Shown: piece by piece, positions 22,250-30,524 of the stretch
Layout of the letters: each line of letters begins with the position of its first letter
Position numbering within the stretch: the first letter of the stretch is position 1
Origin: Candidatus Saccharimonadota bacterium
Lineage (GTDB): Bacteria > Patescibacteriota > Saccharimonadia > Saccharimonadales > JAQGHD01
NCBI GenBank assembly: GCA_028288965.1
Contig: JAQGHD010000024.1
Coordinates: forward strand, 1-39,352
Reading direction: 5' to 3'
Length of the DNA: 39,352 nucleotides
The notes under the pieces: model-generated
Database searches by the model: none
Seen by the model: the letters and a program-made list of their open reading frames with translations, nothing else
Told to the model about the DNA's origin: nothing
Program-made: the position numbers and the translations under genes

Positions 22250-22271
22250 AAGGTAAAAATTAGTTGCATAT

Positions 22272-22303
22272 TCACCCGTCCTAGCAATAGGGCGGGTGAT
22301 TTG
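22272..22303 (+). terminator. Terminator after rplL
   Basis: TCACCCGTCC (22272-22281), an 8-base loop, GGGCGGGTGA (22290-22299): ten pairs with one G-T wobble, then a short T-rich tail. A plausible though not ideal end of the rplJL operon. Confidence 0.55.
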
Positions 22304-22322
22304 CCTTTAACGAGAACCGCTT

Positions 22323-22910
22323 ATGATAAACAACGAGTACGATCCGACTTTTTCTGTCCACATCAGTCATCCTGATGAAATGGATCACTCTATGCCATTG
22401 TCATTGCCGCTTATTGAAGGGCCAAATGGTAAAAAAGGGGTCAGTGTAGGTGAACTGCAACAAGGGATTTCTTTATTAGCCGCCGATGCCGTTATTTGGC
22501 TAGCTAACACACCAGAGCCCAGCACTGAGCGCCCGCCTTTAGAATTCTTTTATGGCGGTTTACAGCTTGATCAAGAAAAATACCAACTCATTATCAACGG
22601 CCAGGTGGTAGTCACACCACAAAAAGAATATCAGTTGATCAATTTTTTAATGCAGAATCCTGGCCGTATCATATCTCGAAATCAAATCTGTGAGTCTGTC
22701 TGGGGAAATGAGTATAGACGGGGGAGCGACAAGTCTGCTGCGCAAAGCCTAAGAGTGCACATCTGTCGGATACGTCAGAAGCTTGGCCCGTATCATTTAT
22801 CAATCGTGACCCGCAGAGGTGCAAGTACGCCTGTAGAAAATCGAGCTTCATCACGCCCCACACTTATTGGTGGTTATATGTTTGATCCGAGTGCAAAAGT
22901 CGACGAGTAA
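22323..22910 (+). CDS. OmpR/PhoB-type winged-helix DNA-binding protein without receiver
   Basis: The C-terminal half is a Trans_reg_C domain: QLDQEKYQLIINGQVVVTPQ (here LQLDQEKY...), KEYQLINFLMQNPGRIISRN, then QICESVWGNEYRRG and the recognition helix AQSLRVHICRIRQKLGPY. The usual wing 'RTVRGVGYRF' appears as IVTRRG and GGYMF separated by ~18 extra residues. The first ~80 residues are not a receiver: no Asp pocket or Lys is seen, and the region is acidic with an amphipathic helix. It could be regulated by an unknown ligand or constitutive. A TTATCCACA sits directly after its stop. Confidence 0.82.
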   Translation: MINNEYDPTFSVHISHPDEMDHSMPLSLPLIEGPNGKKGVSVGELQQGISLLAADAVIWLANTPEPSTERPPLEFFYGGLQLDQEKYQLIINGQVVVTPQKEYQLINFLMQNPGRIISRNQICESVWGNEYRRGSDKSAAQSLRVHICRIRQKLGPYHLSIVTRRGASTPVENRASSRPTLIGGYMFDPSAKVDE

Positions 22911-22913
22911 GAT

Positions 22914-22922
22914 TTATCCACA
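22914..22922 (+). promoter_or_regulatory. Single perfect DnaA box
   Basis: TTATCCACA, identical to the strong DnaA-box consensus, 3 bases after the wHTH stop and ~100 bases before the next start. No second consensus box nearby, so this is not an origin by itself. Confidence 0.4.
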
Positions 22923-23020
22923 GTTTTTATAGGTACGCTTTGACTTGGAAAAGCGAACATGGTACGTTTAGGCAGGAAAGTGTAGTAAACAAACACTGAA
23001 GTTTCACGGGAGTTACTGGG

Positions 23021-23530
23021 ATGGCAGACCTACCAGATAAACAAATAAAGCGGTTGAAGGCTCTTATTCAAGAAGCCGAGACAAGTTTGGGTGCAGCCAA
23101 AGAGTTGCTAGTGAGTTTAGTGGGCGAAGATGTCACGGCCGTGAAAAGCAGCAAAGAAGAAGCCCTTGGTAAGGTTATCGAAGGTGTCTTTGACGGGCAA
23201 AACATGGTTGGCAGTGATGGCAAAACCTATCCGGTGCCCGCTAACTACGCCTCAAAGTCTAAACTTGTTCAGGGTGATATCTTAAAGCTAACCATCGCCG
23301 ATGATGGCGCCTTTTTATATAAGCAAATCGGTCCAATTCCACGCAAACAAGTTGTTGGTACGCTTAAACTCGAGAACGGTCATTATTTTGTAGATGTTGA
23401 GGGCAGGAACTACCGCGTATTGCTGGCTAGCGTAACGTATTTCAAGGCTAAGCCTGGCGATCAAGTCAGTGTCAACGTTCCAGAAGACGAAGTTAACGCC
23501 GAATGGGCCGCCCTCGAAGCTGCCCTATAA
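23021..23530 (+). CDS. Hypothetical protein, 169 aa, helix plus beta domain
   Basis: No family recognised with confidence; the layout reminds me of proteins conserved in CPR genomes near ribosomal genes. The N-terminal helix (KQIKRLKALIQEAETSLGAA) is coiled-coil-like. A beta-rich domain follows (~60-160: EGVFDGQNMVGSDGKTYPVP, DILKLTIADDGAFLYKQIGP, VVGTLKLENGHYFVDVEGRN), resembling an OB- or S1-like barrel pair. It ends in an acidic tail. A possible promoter is TTGACT (~22940) with a weak -10 17 bases later. GGGAG precedes the ATG. A role in nucleic-acid binding or translation is an inference only. Confidence 0.75.
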   Translation: MADLPDKQIKRLKALIQEAETSLGAAKELLVSLVGEDVTAVKSSKEEALGKVIEGVFDGQNMVGSDGKTYPVPANYASKSKLVQGDILKLTIADDGAFLYKQIGPIPRKQVVGTLKLENGHYFVDVEGRNYRVLLASVTYFKAKPGDQVSVNVPEDEVNAEWAALEAAL

Positions 23531-23577
23531 ATATTTGCTTATGGTTGTAACAAGTCGGGTCGGTATACTTGCTGTAT

Positions 23578-24258
23578 ATGGGAGTTCTTAGACCAGTTAT
23601 TGCCATGACTCAACGGACCGATAATCCAGCTGAGCATGAGCCGTCTAACAAAATTATAACTTTACCAAACGCTTTGACGCTGGCACGTCCAATTCTGGCT
23701 GATCAAGCCGCTCGAAAATTAGTCCAAGGAGAAAAAGGCGCCTTATGGTTAGTTATGGCTATGGCAGCTACTGATATGGAGGGTATACCTGCTCGGTTAA
23801 TCGACAAATATTTTCCTAATAGTGGCCGCGGAAAGACAAAGTTGGGGGCTGAAGGTGACCAGGTTGCCGATGTCGCCGCCATACTGCGCCTGGGCGAGGC
23901 CATTCGGCGGGCCCCTAGGATTAGCCTGCTAGGTAAGACTGCAACCGCTCTAGCCCTGGCCCAAGAGACACGTAAATCTGTATGGGCCGTTAAAGCTGCC
24001 TACCGCTACCAATACTATACCGGTGAACGTCTTAGCATACCAACCATCGAGGCCGGCAAAGAAGCCATGGCCGAAAAATTGGTAGCTATTACTTTTGCAG
24101 TTGCCACCCATGAAACCGACAATCCTATGGCACGGTTAGCACTTGGTATGGCAGCCATGGGTTTTGCCATACCAGGAGCCCTGCGTGGTGAATCGGTTAT
24201 GAAGCAGTATAATGCCTCATTCCAACAGATGTTTAGCGTGGCCTTAAGCACACCCTAG
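23578..24258 (+). CDS. CDP-alcohol phosphatidyltransferase-family protein with altered motif
   Basis: Members transfer a phosphoalcohol from CDP-alcohol in phospholipid synthesis, using the motif DxxDGxxARx8-9GxxxDxxxD. Here NALTLARPILA is followed by TDMEGIPAR (~60-68) and GAEGDQVAD (~87-95). GxxAR and the last two Asp are kept, but the first Asp is Thr and the second is Glu. Several moderately hydrophobic helices follow (LVAITFAVATHE, LGMAAMGFAIPG). TATACT ends 8 bases before ATG 23578, chosen as a leaderless start; the TTG at 23569 overlaps that box. Activity is uncertain. Confidence 0.7.
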   Translation: MGVLRPVIAMTQRTDNPAEHEPSNKIITLPNALTLARPILADQAARKLVQGEKGALWLVMAMAATDMEGIPARLIDKYFPNSGRGKTKLGAEGDQVADVAAILRLGEAIRRAPRISLLGKTATALALAQETRKSVWAVKAAYRYQYYTGERLSIPTIEAGKEAMAEKLVAITFAVATHETDNPMARLALGMAAMGFAIPGALRGESVMKQYNASFQQMFSVALSTP

Positions 24259-24306
24259 AAATATCAACTATCGTAAAACACAACAGCCAATACGCGCCAA
24301 AGGTTC

Positions 24307-24312
24307 TATAAT
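24307..24312 (+). promoter_or_regulatory. -10 box of dnaX, leaderless type
   Basis: TATAAT ends 9 bases before ATG 24322, with no Shine-Dalgarno site between; no clear -35. Confidence 0.45.
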
Positions 24313-24321
24313 TAATAGGCT

Positions 24322-25776
24322 ATGGGGCAGGCGTTATATAGAAAATACCGGTCGAGAATGCTCGATGAAATTGTGGGGCAAGAACACATTACCACCACGC
24401 TAAGTAATGCCCTAAAAAAGGGCATGATTAGTCATGCCTATTTATTTACCGGGCCGCGTGGAGTAGGCAAAACCAGTATTGCCAGAATCTTAGCCCACGA
24501 GGTAAACGGCCTGCCGTACGATCAAGAAGCTTCGCATTTGGATATTATTGAAATCGATGCCGCCAGTAACCGTCGGATTGAAGAGATTCGCGACCTGCGC
24601 GACAAGGTCCACACAGCGCCTACCAGCAGTCAGTACAAGGTTTATATTATTGATGAAGTACACATGCTCACCAAAGAGGCCTTTAATGCCTTGTTAAAGA
24701 CGCTCGAGGAACCGCCAGCACACGTTATTTTTATTTTGGCCACCACTGAAATTCATAAAGTGCCAGAAACAATTATCAGCCGCACCCAGCGCTTTACCTT
24801 CAAGCCTATCGAGCCAGCCAAGGCACTGAGCCATCTACGCCATATTGCCAAAACCGAAAAAATTACAATTAGCGACGAAGCTTTGATGCTGATTGCCGAA
24901 CACGGTGGCGGCAGCTTTAGAGATAGCATTAGTTTGCTGGATCAAATTAGTGGCGTTAGGCAAGACAAGATTGAGACTGTGGACGTAGAGGCCATGTTGG
25001 GACTGGCACCCCATTCCGCAATAAAACAACTACTAACATTATTAGTTGCCAATGCCAGCCCGAAAGATATTCACGCCTATGTGCGCCAGCTGAGCGAACA
25101 GGGCATTGCCGCCACCCAAATTGCCAAACAGCTACAATCCCTCATTAAACACCAGCTGGTGAACGGTGAGCTGGCTATGGAGCTGGAGGAAGCTACGGCA
25201 CTAATGCGAAAGCTACTGGCTGTCTCGGCATCCGCTAATAGTGATGACGCTCTCTTGATTGCCTTGCTAGAATCTATCAAGCCTGGTCAGCCGGCCGTAA
25301 AAACACCTGCCCCAAAACTGGTTGAGCAAGTTGTGGTCACGGAAGAAGTTGTCATCCAACAGCAAGCACCTTTACCGGCCGAACCTCCGGCAAAAAAAGC
25401 GGTGGCTCCGGCAAAAACTAAGGACAGCGCGCCGCTCAGTAGTGGGGTTGATTTTTGGGATGAAACACTGGCCACGGTGAAGCAAAGCTACAATACCTTG
25501 TACGGCATTTTACGGATGGCTCATCCCGAGCTCAGTGACCAAACCCTAACACTTAAATTTACTTTTCCGTTTCATCAAAAACGAATTAATGAGACTCAGA
25601 ATCGTCAGCTACTCAGTGACATTATTCAAAGGCAAACCGGCCAAATCTATGAGCTGATTTGTATAGTAGAAAAAACTGGCAGTAAAAAGCCCCGGGCTCT
25701 TAGCAAAAAACCCGAGACCAACAAAACATTGCAGACCATAAGCGATATTTTTGGCGACGCAGAGGTGATAGAGTAG
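24322..25776 (+). CDS. dnaX: DNA polymerase III subunit gamma/tau, zinc-less
   Basis: ATPase of the clamp loader. The start GQALYRKYRSRMLDEIVGQE and Walker A YLFTGPRGVGKTSIARILAH are diagnostic. IIDEVHMLTKEAFNALLKTL is Walker B, and ETIISRTQRF holds the SRC-like arginine finger. The four-cysteine zinc module normally between Walker A and the IELDAAS motif is missing: ILAHEVNGLPYDQEASHLDI runs straight on. Residues ~330-375 form an Ala/Pro/Lys linker, then a C-terminal domain (VDFWDETLATVKQSYNTLYG) that may bind polymerase or helicase. 484 residues. dnaB follows after 5 bases. No frameshift slippery site examined stood out. Confidence 0.94.
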   Translation: MGQALYRKYRSRMLDEIVGQEHITTTLSNALKKGMISHAYLFTGPRGVGKTSIARILAHEVNGLPYDQEASHLDIIEIDAASNRRIEEIRDLRDKVHTAPTSSQYKVYIIDEVHMLTKEAFNALLKTLEEPPAHVIFILATTEIHKVPETIISRTQRFTFKPIEPAKALSHLRHIAKTEKITISDEALMLIAEHGGGSFRDSISLLDQISGVRQDKIETVDVEAMLGLAPHSAIKQLLTLLVANASPKDIHAYVRQLSEQGIAATQIAKQLQSLIKHQLVNGELAMELEEATALMRKLLAVSASANSDDALLIALLESIKPGQPAVKTPAPKLVEQVVVTEEVVIQQQAPLPAEPPAKKAVAPAKTKDSAPLSSGVDFWDETLATVKQSYNTLYGILRMAHPELSDQTLTLKFTFPFHQKRINETQNRQLLSDIIQRQTGQIYELICIVEKTGSKKPRALSKKPETNKTLQTISDIFGDAEVIE

Positions 25777-25781
25777 GTAAC

Positions 25782-27140
25782 ATGGACGAAAAGGGAGCTA
25801 AAATACCGCCCCAGAACACCGATGCTGAGGCCAGTCTGCTGGGGGCCATCTTAATCGATAGCGATGCCATAGTAAAAGTGGCCGATATTGTGTCTCCTGA
25901 TGATTTCTACGACGAACGCCACGCTCGTATCTTTGAAGCTACTGGGCAATTATATGAAAAACACAGCCCCATAGACGTACTGACCTTATCTGATCAGCTT
26001 AAAAACACTGGTTATCTAGATATGGTCGGGGGAGCTGCTTATTTAACGGAGCTGACCAACTACGTGCCGACGGCTGCGCACGCCGAACAATACGCCGAGA
26101 TCGTTGCCCAGAAGGGTATGCGCCGGCGGCTGATTAAGGCCTCCCAAGATATCGTTGGGCTGGGCTATGATGAGGCAAAAAACTTACAAGAACTTATAGA
26201 AGAAGCCGAAGCCCGTTTATTTGATGTCAGCCAAAGACATGTCAAGCAAGATGTGGCCAGCCTAGAAAATATATTGAGCGAGAGTTTTGATCGCCTTGAT
26301 GAACTCCATAAAGATAAAGGTAAAATTCGTGGTGTGGCCACCGGCTATAAGGATTTAGACGAGAAGCTGGCTGGCATGCAGCGCTCTGATTTAATTGTTT
26401 TGGCGGCCCGACCATCCATGGGTAAAACCGCTTTGGCCTTAAATTTGGCGCATAACGTTGCTACTAAAACGGAGTTGCCAGTCCTGATTTTTTCTCTAGA
26501 AATGAGTAAGGAACAACTGGTAGACCGCTTGTTGTCAATGGAATCAGGAGTCGATGCCTGGGCACTGAGAACCGGTAATTTGACTGACGCTGATTTTGAA
26601 AAAATCGGTCAAGCCATGGGTGTATTGAGTGAGGCCCAGATTTATATAGATGACTCGCCTGGTATAACCGTCAGCGATTTGCGCACCAAAGCCCGCCGCG
26701 AAGCACATAAACGCCCCTTGGGCCTAGTGATTGTGGATTATATGCAGTTGATGAGCGGTGGCAGCCGATTTGGCAGCGATGGCAACCGTGTCCAAGAAAT
26801 TTCTGAAATTTCGCGGGGGCTTAAGGGTGTCGCCCGTGAATTAAATGTGCCCCTCCTGGCGCTCAGTCAGTTAAGCCGCTCGGTTGAGAATCGCAGTCCG
26901 CAAATTCCGCAACTAGCCGATCTGCGTGAGTCGGGTTCGATTGAGCAAGATTCAGATGTGGTTATGTTTATTTACCGTGAGGAATACTACAATCCTGACA
27001 CCGACCGTAAGAATATTACCGACATTCTTATCAAGAAACATCGCAATGGTCCAACCGGTGGCATAGAACTTTATTTTGACCGCGAAAAACAACGCTTCCG
27101 TAGTCTCGATGCTCGCCATACCGAAGCTTTTTCAGACTAA
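25782..27140 (+). CDS. dnaB: Replicative DNA helicase DnaB
   Basis: Hexameric fork helicase. The N-terminal domain has PPQNTDAEASLLGAILIDSD. The RecA-like motor has Walker A LAARPSMGKTALALNLAHNV, then SLEMSKEQLVDRLLSMESGV, Walker B LGLVIVDYMQLMSGGSRFG, and the DRESGSIEQDSDVVMFIYRE type motif (LADLRESGSIEQDSDVV). 452 residues, as expected. It begins 5 bases after dnaX with a GGTAAC context rather than a strong ribosome site, so coupling to dnaX is likely. Confidence 0.97.
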   Translation: MDEKGAKIPPQNTDAEASLLGAILIDSDAIVKVADIVSPDDFYDERHARIFEATGQLYEKHSPIDVLTLSDQLKNTGYLDMVGGAAYLTELTNYVPTAAHAEQYAEIVAQKGMRRRLIKASQDIVGLGYDEAKNLQELIEEAEARLFDVSQRHVKQDVASLENILSESFDRLDELHKDKGKIRGVATGYKDLDEKLAGMQRSDLIVLAARPSMGKTALALNLAHNVATKTELPVLIFSLEMSKEQLVDRLLSMESGVDAWALRTGNLTDADFEKIGQAMGVLSEAQIYIDDSPGITVSDLRTKARREAHKRPLGLVIVDYMQLMSGGSRFGSDGNRVQEISEISRGLKGVARELNVPLLALSQLSRSVENRSPQIPQLADLRESGSIEQDSDVVMFIYREEYYNPDTDRKNITDILIKKHRNGPTGGIELYFDREKQRFRSLDARHTEAFSD

Positions 27141-27217
27141 CACGCTTTATACCCTCTCGATTCAGAAACCGCCCACACCGCCCAACTTAAAAGCTAGTGT
27201 TATAATTCAAGGAAGCT

Positions 27218-28405
27218 ATGAATATTAAGAAGCTCGTTGTGAATGCAGGGCGTCCATTGGTTGTGTATACGGCAGCCGTATTGGCGGGTACGTTATTATT
27301 ATTCCGTCATCTTGGTTCGATTACACCTGGCGTCAGTGCAGCCGAGCAAGCCCAAGCTAACTTTGCGAGCAATTTTCAGCGTATTATTGATAATCCACTC
27401 TACGCGCCCCAAACTATGCTGTCCTGGTTGGTTCAAAAAATTGGTCAAGGTACACCATTTGGTCTACGCGCACCCAGCGCCCTCATTGGCCTGGCTGTTC
27501 TGTGCTCGTTTTATATTTTACTGCGTCAATGGTTCACGCTTCGTATAGCCGCCCTTGGGACACTGTTGTTTGCCTGTTCAAGTTGGTTTCTACATACAGC
27601 CCGGATCGGGTTGCCTAACATATTACTAATGAGTATCGTCATATTGGTCATGCTGGCTGTTCGCTTAAAGCACACCGCCCATCCTAAAATTGTATTGCTA
27701 TTTTTACTTATTGCACTGGCGGCAACAGTCTATATTCCTGGACTGGTTTGGTTTGTGGCTGCTGGCTTGTTTTGGCAAAGAAAAATCATCGTCCACGAAA
27801 TAAAAGCCTTCCATTTTTCACTTTCATTTCTAGCCGTGCTCTTTAGTCTCCTTTTATTAAGTCCGCTTGTACTGGCATTCCTGAAACACCCACATCTCAT
27901 CACAGCCTGGCTTGGGCTGCCAAATCAAGTGCCAAGTTTTGGCACGATGGCGCGCAATCTCCTGAATATTCCAGTACAATTATTCGTTCGTGGGCCAAGA
28001 AGCCCTAGCTTATGGCTTGGTAGGATACCTATTTTGGATGTCTTTACGAGCATTATGTTTCTGCTTGGCGTATACACCTACAGCCTGCACCTCAGGCTCG
28101 ATCAAGCGCAAATGATCGGTGGAATTTTTGCTATTGGAGTCATTTTGATTGCCTTAGCCGGCCCAGTTAACCTTACCGTACTATTACCTTGGATTTATGT
28201 GGTGGCCATAACCGGACTGGCCTACTTTTGGCAGCAATGGCTGAGTGTGTTTCCAAGAAATCCATTTGCCCGCGGCATAGGCAACGCCTTTTTAATTGCA
28301 GTTATCTTACTTGCTTGCGGCTACCATTTGCTGCATTACTTTATAGCCTGGCCCCGCAACACCGATACCAAGCAGATATTTAGCACGACAATCATGAATC
28401 GTTAA
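27218..28405 (+). CDS. Multi-pass membrane protein, possibly GT-C glycosyltransferase
   Basis: About nine to ten hydrophobic segments (for example PLVVYTAAVLAGTLLLF, ALIGLAVLCSFYILL, ILLMSIVILVMLAVRL, FLAVLFSLLLLSPLVLAFL). Between the first two spans is a ~45-residue extracellular loop (SITPGVSAAEQAQANFASNF). GT-C enzymes of the PMT/ArnT type have their catalytic acidic residues there; here the candidate is the single Glu in AAEQA. The first loop and the run of spans fit GT-C, but no firm motif is present. TATAAT (27201-27206) is 11 bases before the ATG and includes an AAGGAA, so this gene is shortly leadered. Confidence 0.65.
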   Translation: MNIKKLVVNAGRPLVVYTAAVLAGTLLLFRHLGSITPGVSAAEQAQANFASNFQRIIDNPLYAPQTMLSWLVQKIGQGTPFGLRAPSALIGLAVLCSFYILLRQWFTLRIAALGTLLFACSSWFLHTARIGLPNILLMSIVILVMLAVRLKHTAHPKIVLLFLLIALAATVYIPGLVWFVAAGLFWQRKIIVHEIKAFHFSLSFLAVLFSLLLLSPLVLAFLKHPHLITAWLGLPNQVPSFGTMARNLLNIPVQLFVRGPRSPSLWLGRIPILDVFTSIMFLLGVYTYSLHLRLDQAQMIGGIFAIGVILIALAGPVNLTVLLPWIYVVAITGLAYFWQQWLSVFPRNPFARGIGNAFLIAVILLACGYHLLHYFIAWPRNTDTKQIFSTTIMNR

Positions 28406-28538
28406 CGGCGGCGCGATTATTTTTTGTGGCACCATGGGAAGCGCCACCCCTGCGAGCAGATAGTTGCACAGGACGTGGGCACAGATAGGCGTTTTTTGTT
28501 ACAATAGAGGTACTAGAGATAACCGAAGGAGTCTTGTT

Positions 28539-28832
28539 ATGAGTCGATTCGACCAAGCTAAGATGCTATTAAAAGTGAAGAAGATTCAAAAAGAATTGCA
28601 AAAGCACATCATTACCACAGAAGAAGGCGATGGTGCTGTTAAGGTAGAAATATCTGGTGAGCAAAAGCTAAAGAAAATTCATATTGATCCTGAATCTGTG
28701 GACCTCGATGATATCGGTCAACTGGAGCGATGGGTAGAAGACGCCGTCAAAGAAGCTATCAATCAAAGCCAGAAATATGCAGCTGAAAAAATGCAGCCAA
28801 TGATGGGAGCACTAGGCGACTTAGGCCTATAA
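28539..28832 (+). CDS. YbaB/EbfC-family nucleoid-associated protein
   Basis: Small dimeric DNA-binding protein, commonly between dnaX and recR. It shows MSRFDQAKMLLKVKKIQKEL and the beta-rich centre GDGAVKVEISGEQKLKKIHI followed by an acidic helix (AVKEAINQSQKYAAEKM). 97 residues, standard. I start at ATG 28539 with GAAGGAG (28525-28531); the frame upstream to 28464 lacks similarity. TACAAT at 28500-28505 may be its -10. recR starts 4 bases after the stop. Confidence 0.9.
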   Translation: MSRFDQAKMLLKVKKIQKELQKHIITTEEGDGAVKVEISGEQKLKKIHIDPESVDLDDIGQLERWVEDAVKEAINQSQKYAAEKMQPMMGALGDLGL

Positions 28833-28836
28833 ATAC

Positions 28837-29442
28837 ATGCAAGTATTGCCACCTGCGTTAACTAAAGTTATCGAAGCCTTAGGTGTGCTGCCCGGTGTGG
28901 GTCCCAGAACCGCCGAGCGCTACGCCTATTACTTACTCAAAGCCGATAAGGCTACCTCTGGGCGAATAGCCGACAGTGTAGCTAATTTACATGATCATAT
29001 TGGCTACTGTAAAAAAACCTTTGCCTTGGTGGACAAAGGTCAGGAGCTTTCGCCGCTATATACTGACCCCAGCCGAGACAAACGGCTAGTAGCCATAGTT
29101 GCCGAGCCGTTTGATATTGTGGCGCTAGAAAAAACTGGTCAGTTTAAAGGAACCTACCACGTGCTTGGCGGTCTGGTTTCACCGATAGACGGCATTGGTC
29201 CTGATCAGCTCCACATTAAGGAGCTGGTTAAGCGCATTGCCGAGGATAAGGTTAAAGAGATTATTTTAGCTACTAATGCCAGTGTGGAGGGAGAGTCGAC
29301 GGCTCTGTATATTCAACAGCAACTAGCCGGCAAAAAAGTTAAGATCACGCGGCTAGCCCGCGGTTTGCCAATAGGTGTAGATCTAGAGTACGCCGATCAA
29401 ATTACCTTAACCCGAGCCCTAGAAGGACGTCAAACACTGTGA
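28837..29442 (+). CDS. recR: Recombination protein RecR with lost zinc-finger cysteines
   Basis: RecFOR recombination-mediator component. The N-terminal HhH motif is EALGVLPGVGPRTAERYAYY. The Toprim domain has VAEPFDIVALEKTGQFKGTY, VLGGLVSPIDGIGPDQLHIK and ATNASVEGESTALYIQQQL. The usual four-cysteine zinc finger between HhH and Toprim is reduced to one cysteine (IGYCKKTFALVDKGQELSPL). The rest is well kept. 201 residues. It follows ybaB, the common order. Confidence 0.92.
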   Translation: MQVLPPALTKVIEALGVLPGVGPRTAERYAYYLLKADKATSGRIADSVANLHDHIGYCKKTFALVDKGQELSPLYTDPSRDKRLVAIVAEPFDIVALEKTGQFKGTYHVLGGLVSPIDGIGPDQLHIKELVKRIAEDKVKEIILATNASVEGESTALYIQQQLAGKKVKITRLARGLPIGVDLEYADQITLTRALEGRQTL

Positions 29443-29492
29443 AGTTTATGTACTACCCAGTCTAAAGCTCGTCAAGCTAACTAAGTTTCATC

Positions 29493-29498
29493 TATACT
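29493..29498 (+). promoter_or_regulatory. -10 box of the DHH gene, leaderless type
   Basis: TATACT ends 6 bases before ATG 29505; no Shine-Dalgarno site between. Confidence 0.4.
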
Positions 29499-29504
29499 AT
29501 ACCA

Positions 29505-30524
29505 ATGAGCAATACTAAACCTTCAGACATTCAATCTATCATTGATGCAGCCAAAAAAATTGTTATCATTCAGGCTGATAATCCCGATGGGGATAGTTTG
29601 GCCAGCAGTTTAGCCCTGGAGCAAATTTTAGGCGACATGGGCAAAGAGCCGTACTTGTATTGCGGGATTGATATGCCGCAGCACCTTACCTATCTGCCGG
29701 GCTGGGATAGGGTCAATAAAGAACTACCTGGCCAATTTGATGCCAGCATCATTGTGGATACCAGCAGCCTAAAACTCTTGGAGAGCTTGGAAAAATCCGG
29801 CCAAAGACAGTGGATAGCCGCCAAGCCCAGCATTGTCATCGATCACCACAAGGACGTCGTTTCTACTATTAATTTTGCTACCATAGTTTGGAATAAAACG
29901 GCGGTGGCCACTGGTGAAGTTTTGTACGAGCTAGCCGCAGAGCTCGGCTGGCCCCTTAATTTGGCGGCTGGCAACATGATTGCCACATCTATTTTATCTG
30001 ATAGTCTGGGGCTGAGCACTGATCAAACTACGGCACGCAGCATTCACATTATTGCCGAGCTGGTTGAAAAGGGAGTGGAGCTGGCTGCCTTGGACAACAT
30101 GCGCCGTGAGCTGATGCGTAAGAGCCCAGAACTGGTTCGGTATAAGGGCGAACTGTTGCAGCGAGTGGAATATCATGACAACAACCATATTGCTACCATC
30201 ACCATCCCCTGGGAAGAAATTGAAAAATATTCGCAGGCCTATAATCCCTCTATGCTGGTCATAGATGAAATGCGTTGGACCGAGAATACTCATATTGCCA
30301 TTGCTTTTAAGCTGTACAGAGACGGCAAAATTACCGCTAAGCTAAGGGCTAACTTTGGCTCGCCGATTGCCAACAAACTTGCCGAACATTTTGGTGGCGG
30401 GGGACACCCTTACGCGAGTGGTTTTAAAATTACCGAAAAGCGACCATTTTCTGAAGTAAAATCAGAGTGCGTCCAATTAGCATCCCAGCTTATTGATGAG
30501 CTTAAAAAAGACGTTTCAGCATGA
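29505..30524 (+). CDS. DHH-family phosphoesterase (NrnA/RecJ-like)
   Basis: Probably degrades short oligonucleotides or cyclic-dinucleotide products (NrnA-like). The DHH domain has VIIQADNPDGDSLASSLALE (motif I with DxD), SIIVDTSSLKLLE (motif II-like) and SIVIDHHKDV (DHH motif). The DHHA1 domain ends with EHFGGGGHPYASGFKI. 339 residues, like NrnA. The usual first His of motif I is replaced (QADNPDGD). It overlaps cysS by 4 bases (ATGA). Confidence 0.88.
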   Translation: MSNTKPSDIQSIIDAAKKIVIIQADNPDGDSLASSLALEQILGDMGKEPYLYCGIDMPQHLTYLPGWDRVNKELPGQFDASIIVDTSSLKLLESLEKSGQRQWIAAKPSIVIDHHKDVVSTINFATIVWNKTAVATGEVLYELAAELGWPLNLAAGNMIATSILSDSLGLSTDQTTARSIHIIAELVEKGVELAALDNMRRELMRKSPELVRYKGELLQRVEYHDNNHIATITIPWEEIEKYSQAYNPSMLVIDEMRWTENTHIAIAFKLYRDGKITAKLRANFGSPIANKLAEHFGGGGHPYASGFKITEKRPFSEVKSECVQLASQLIDELKKDVSA

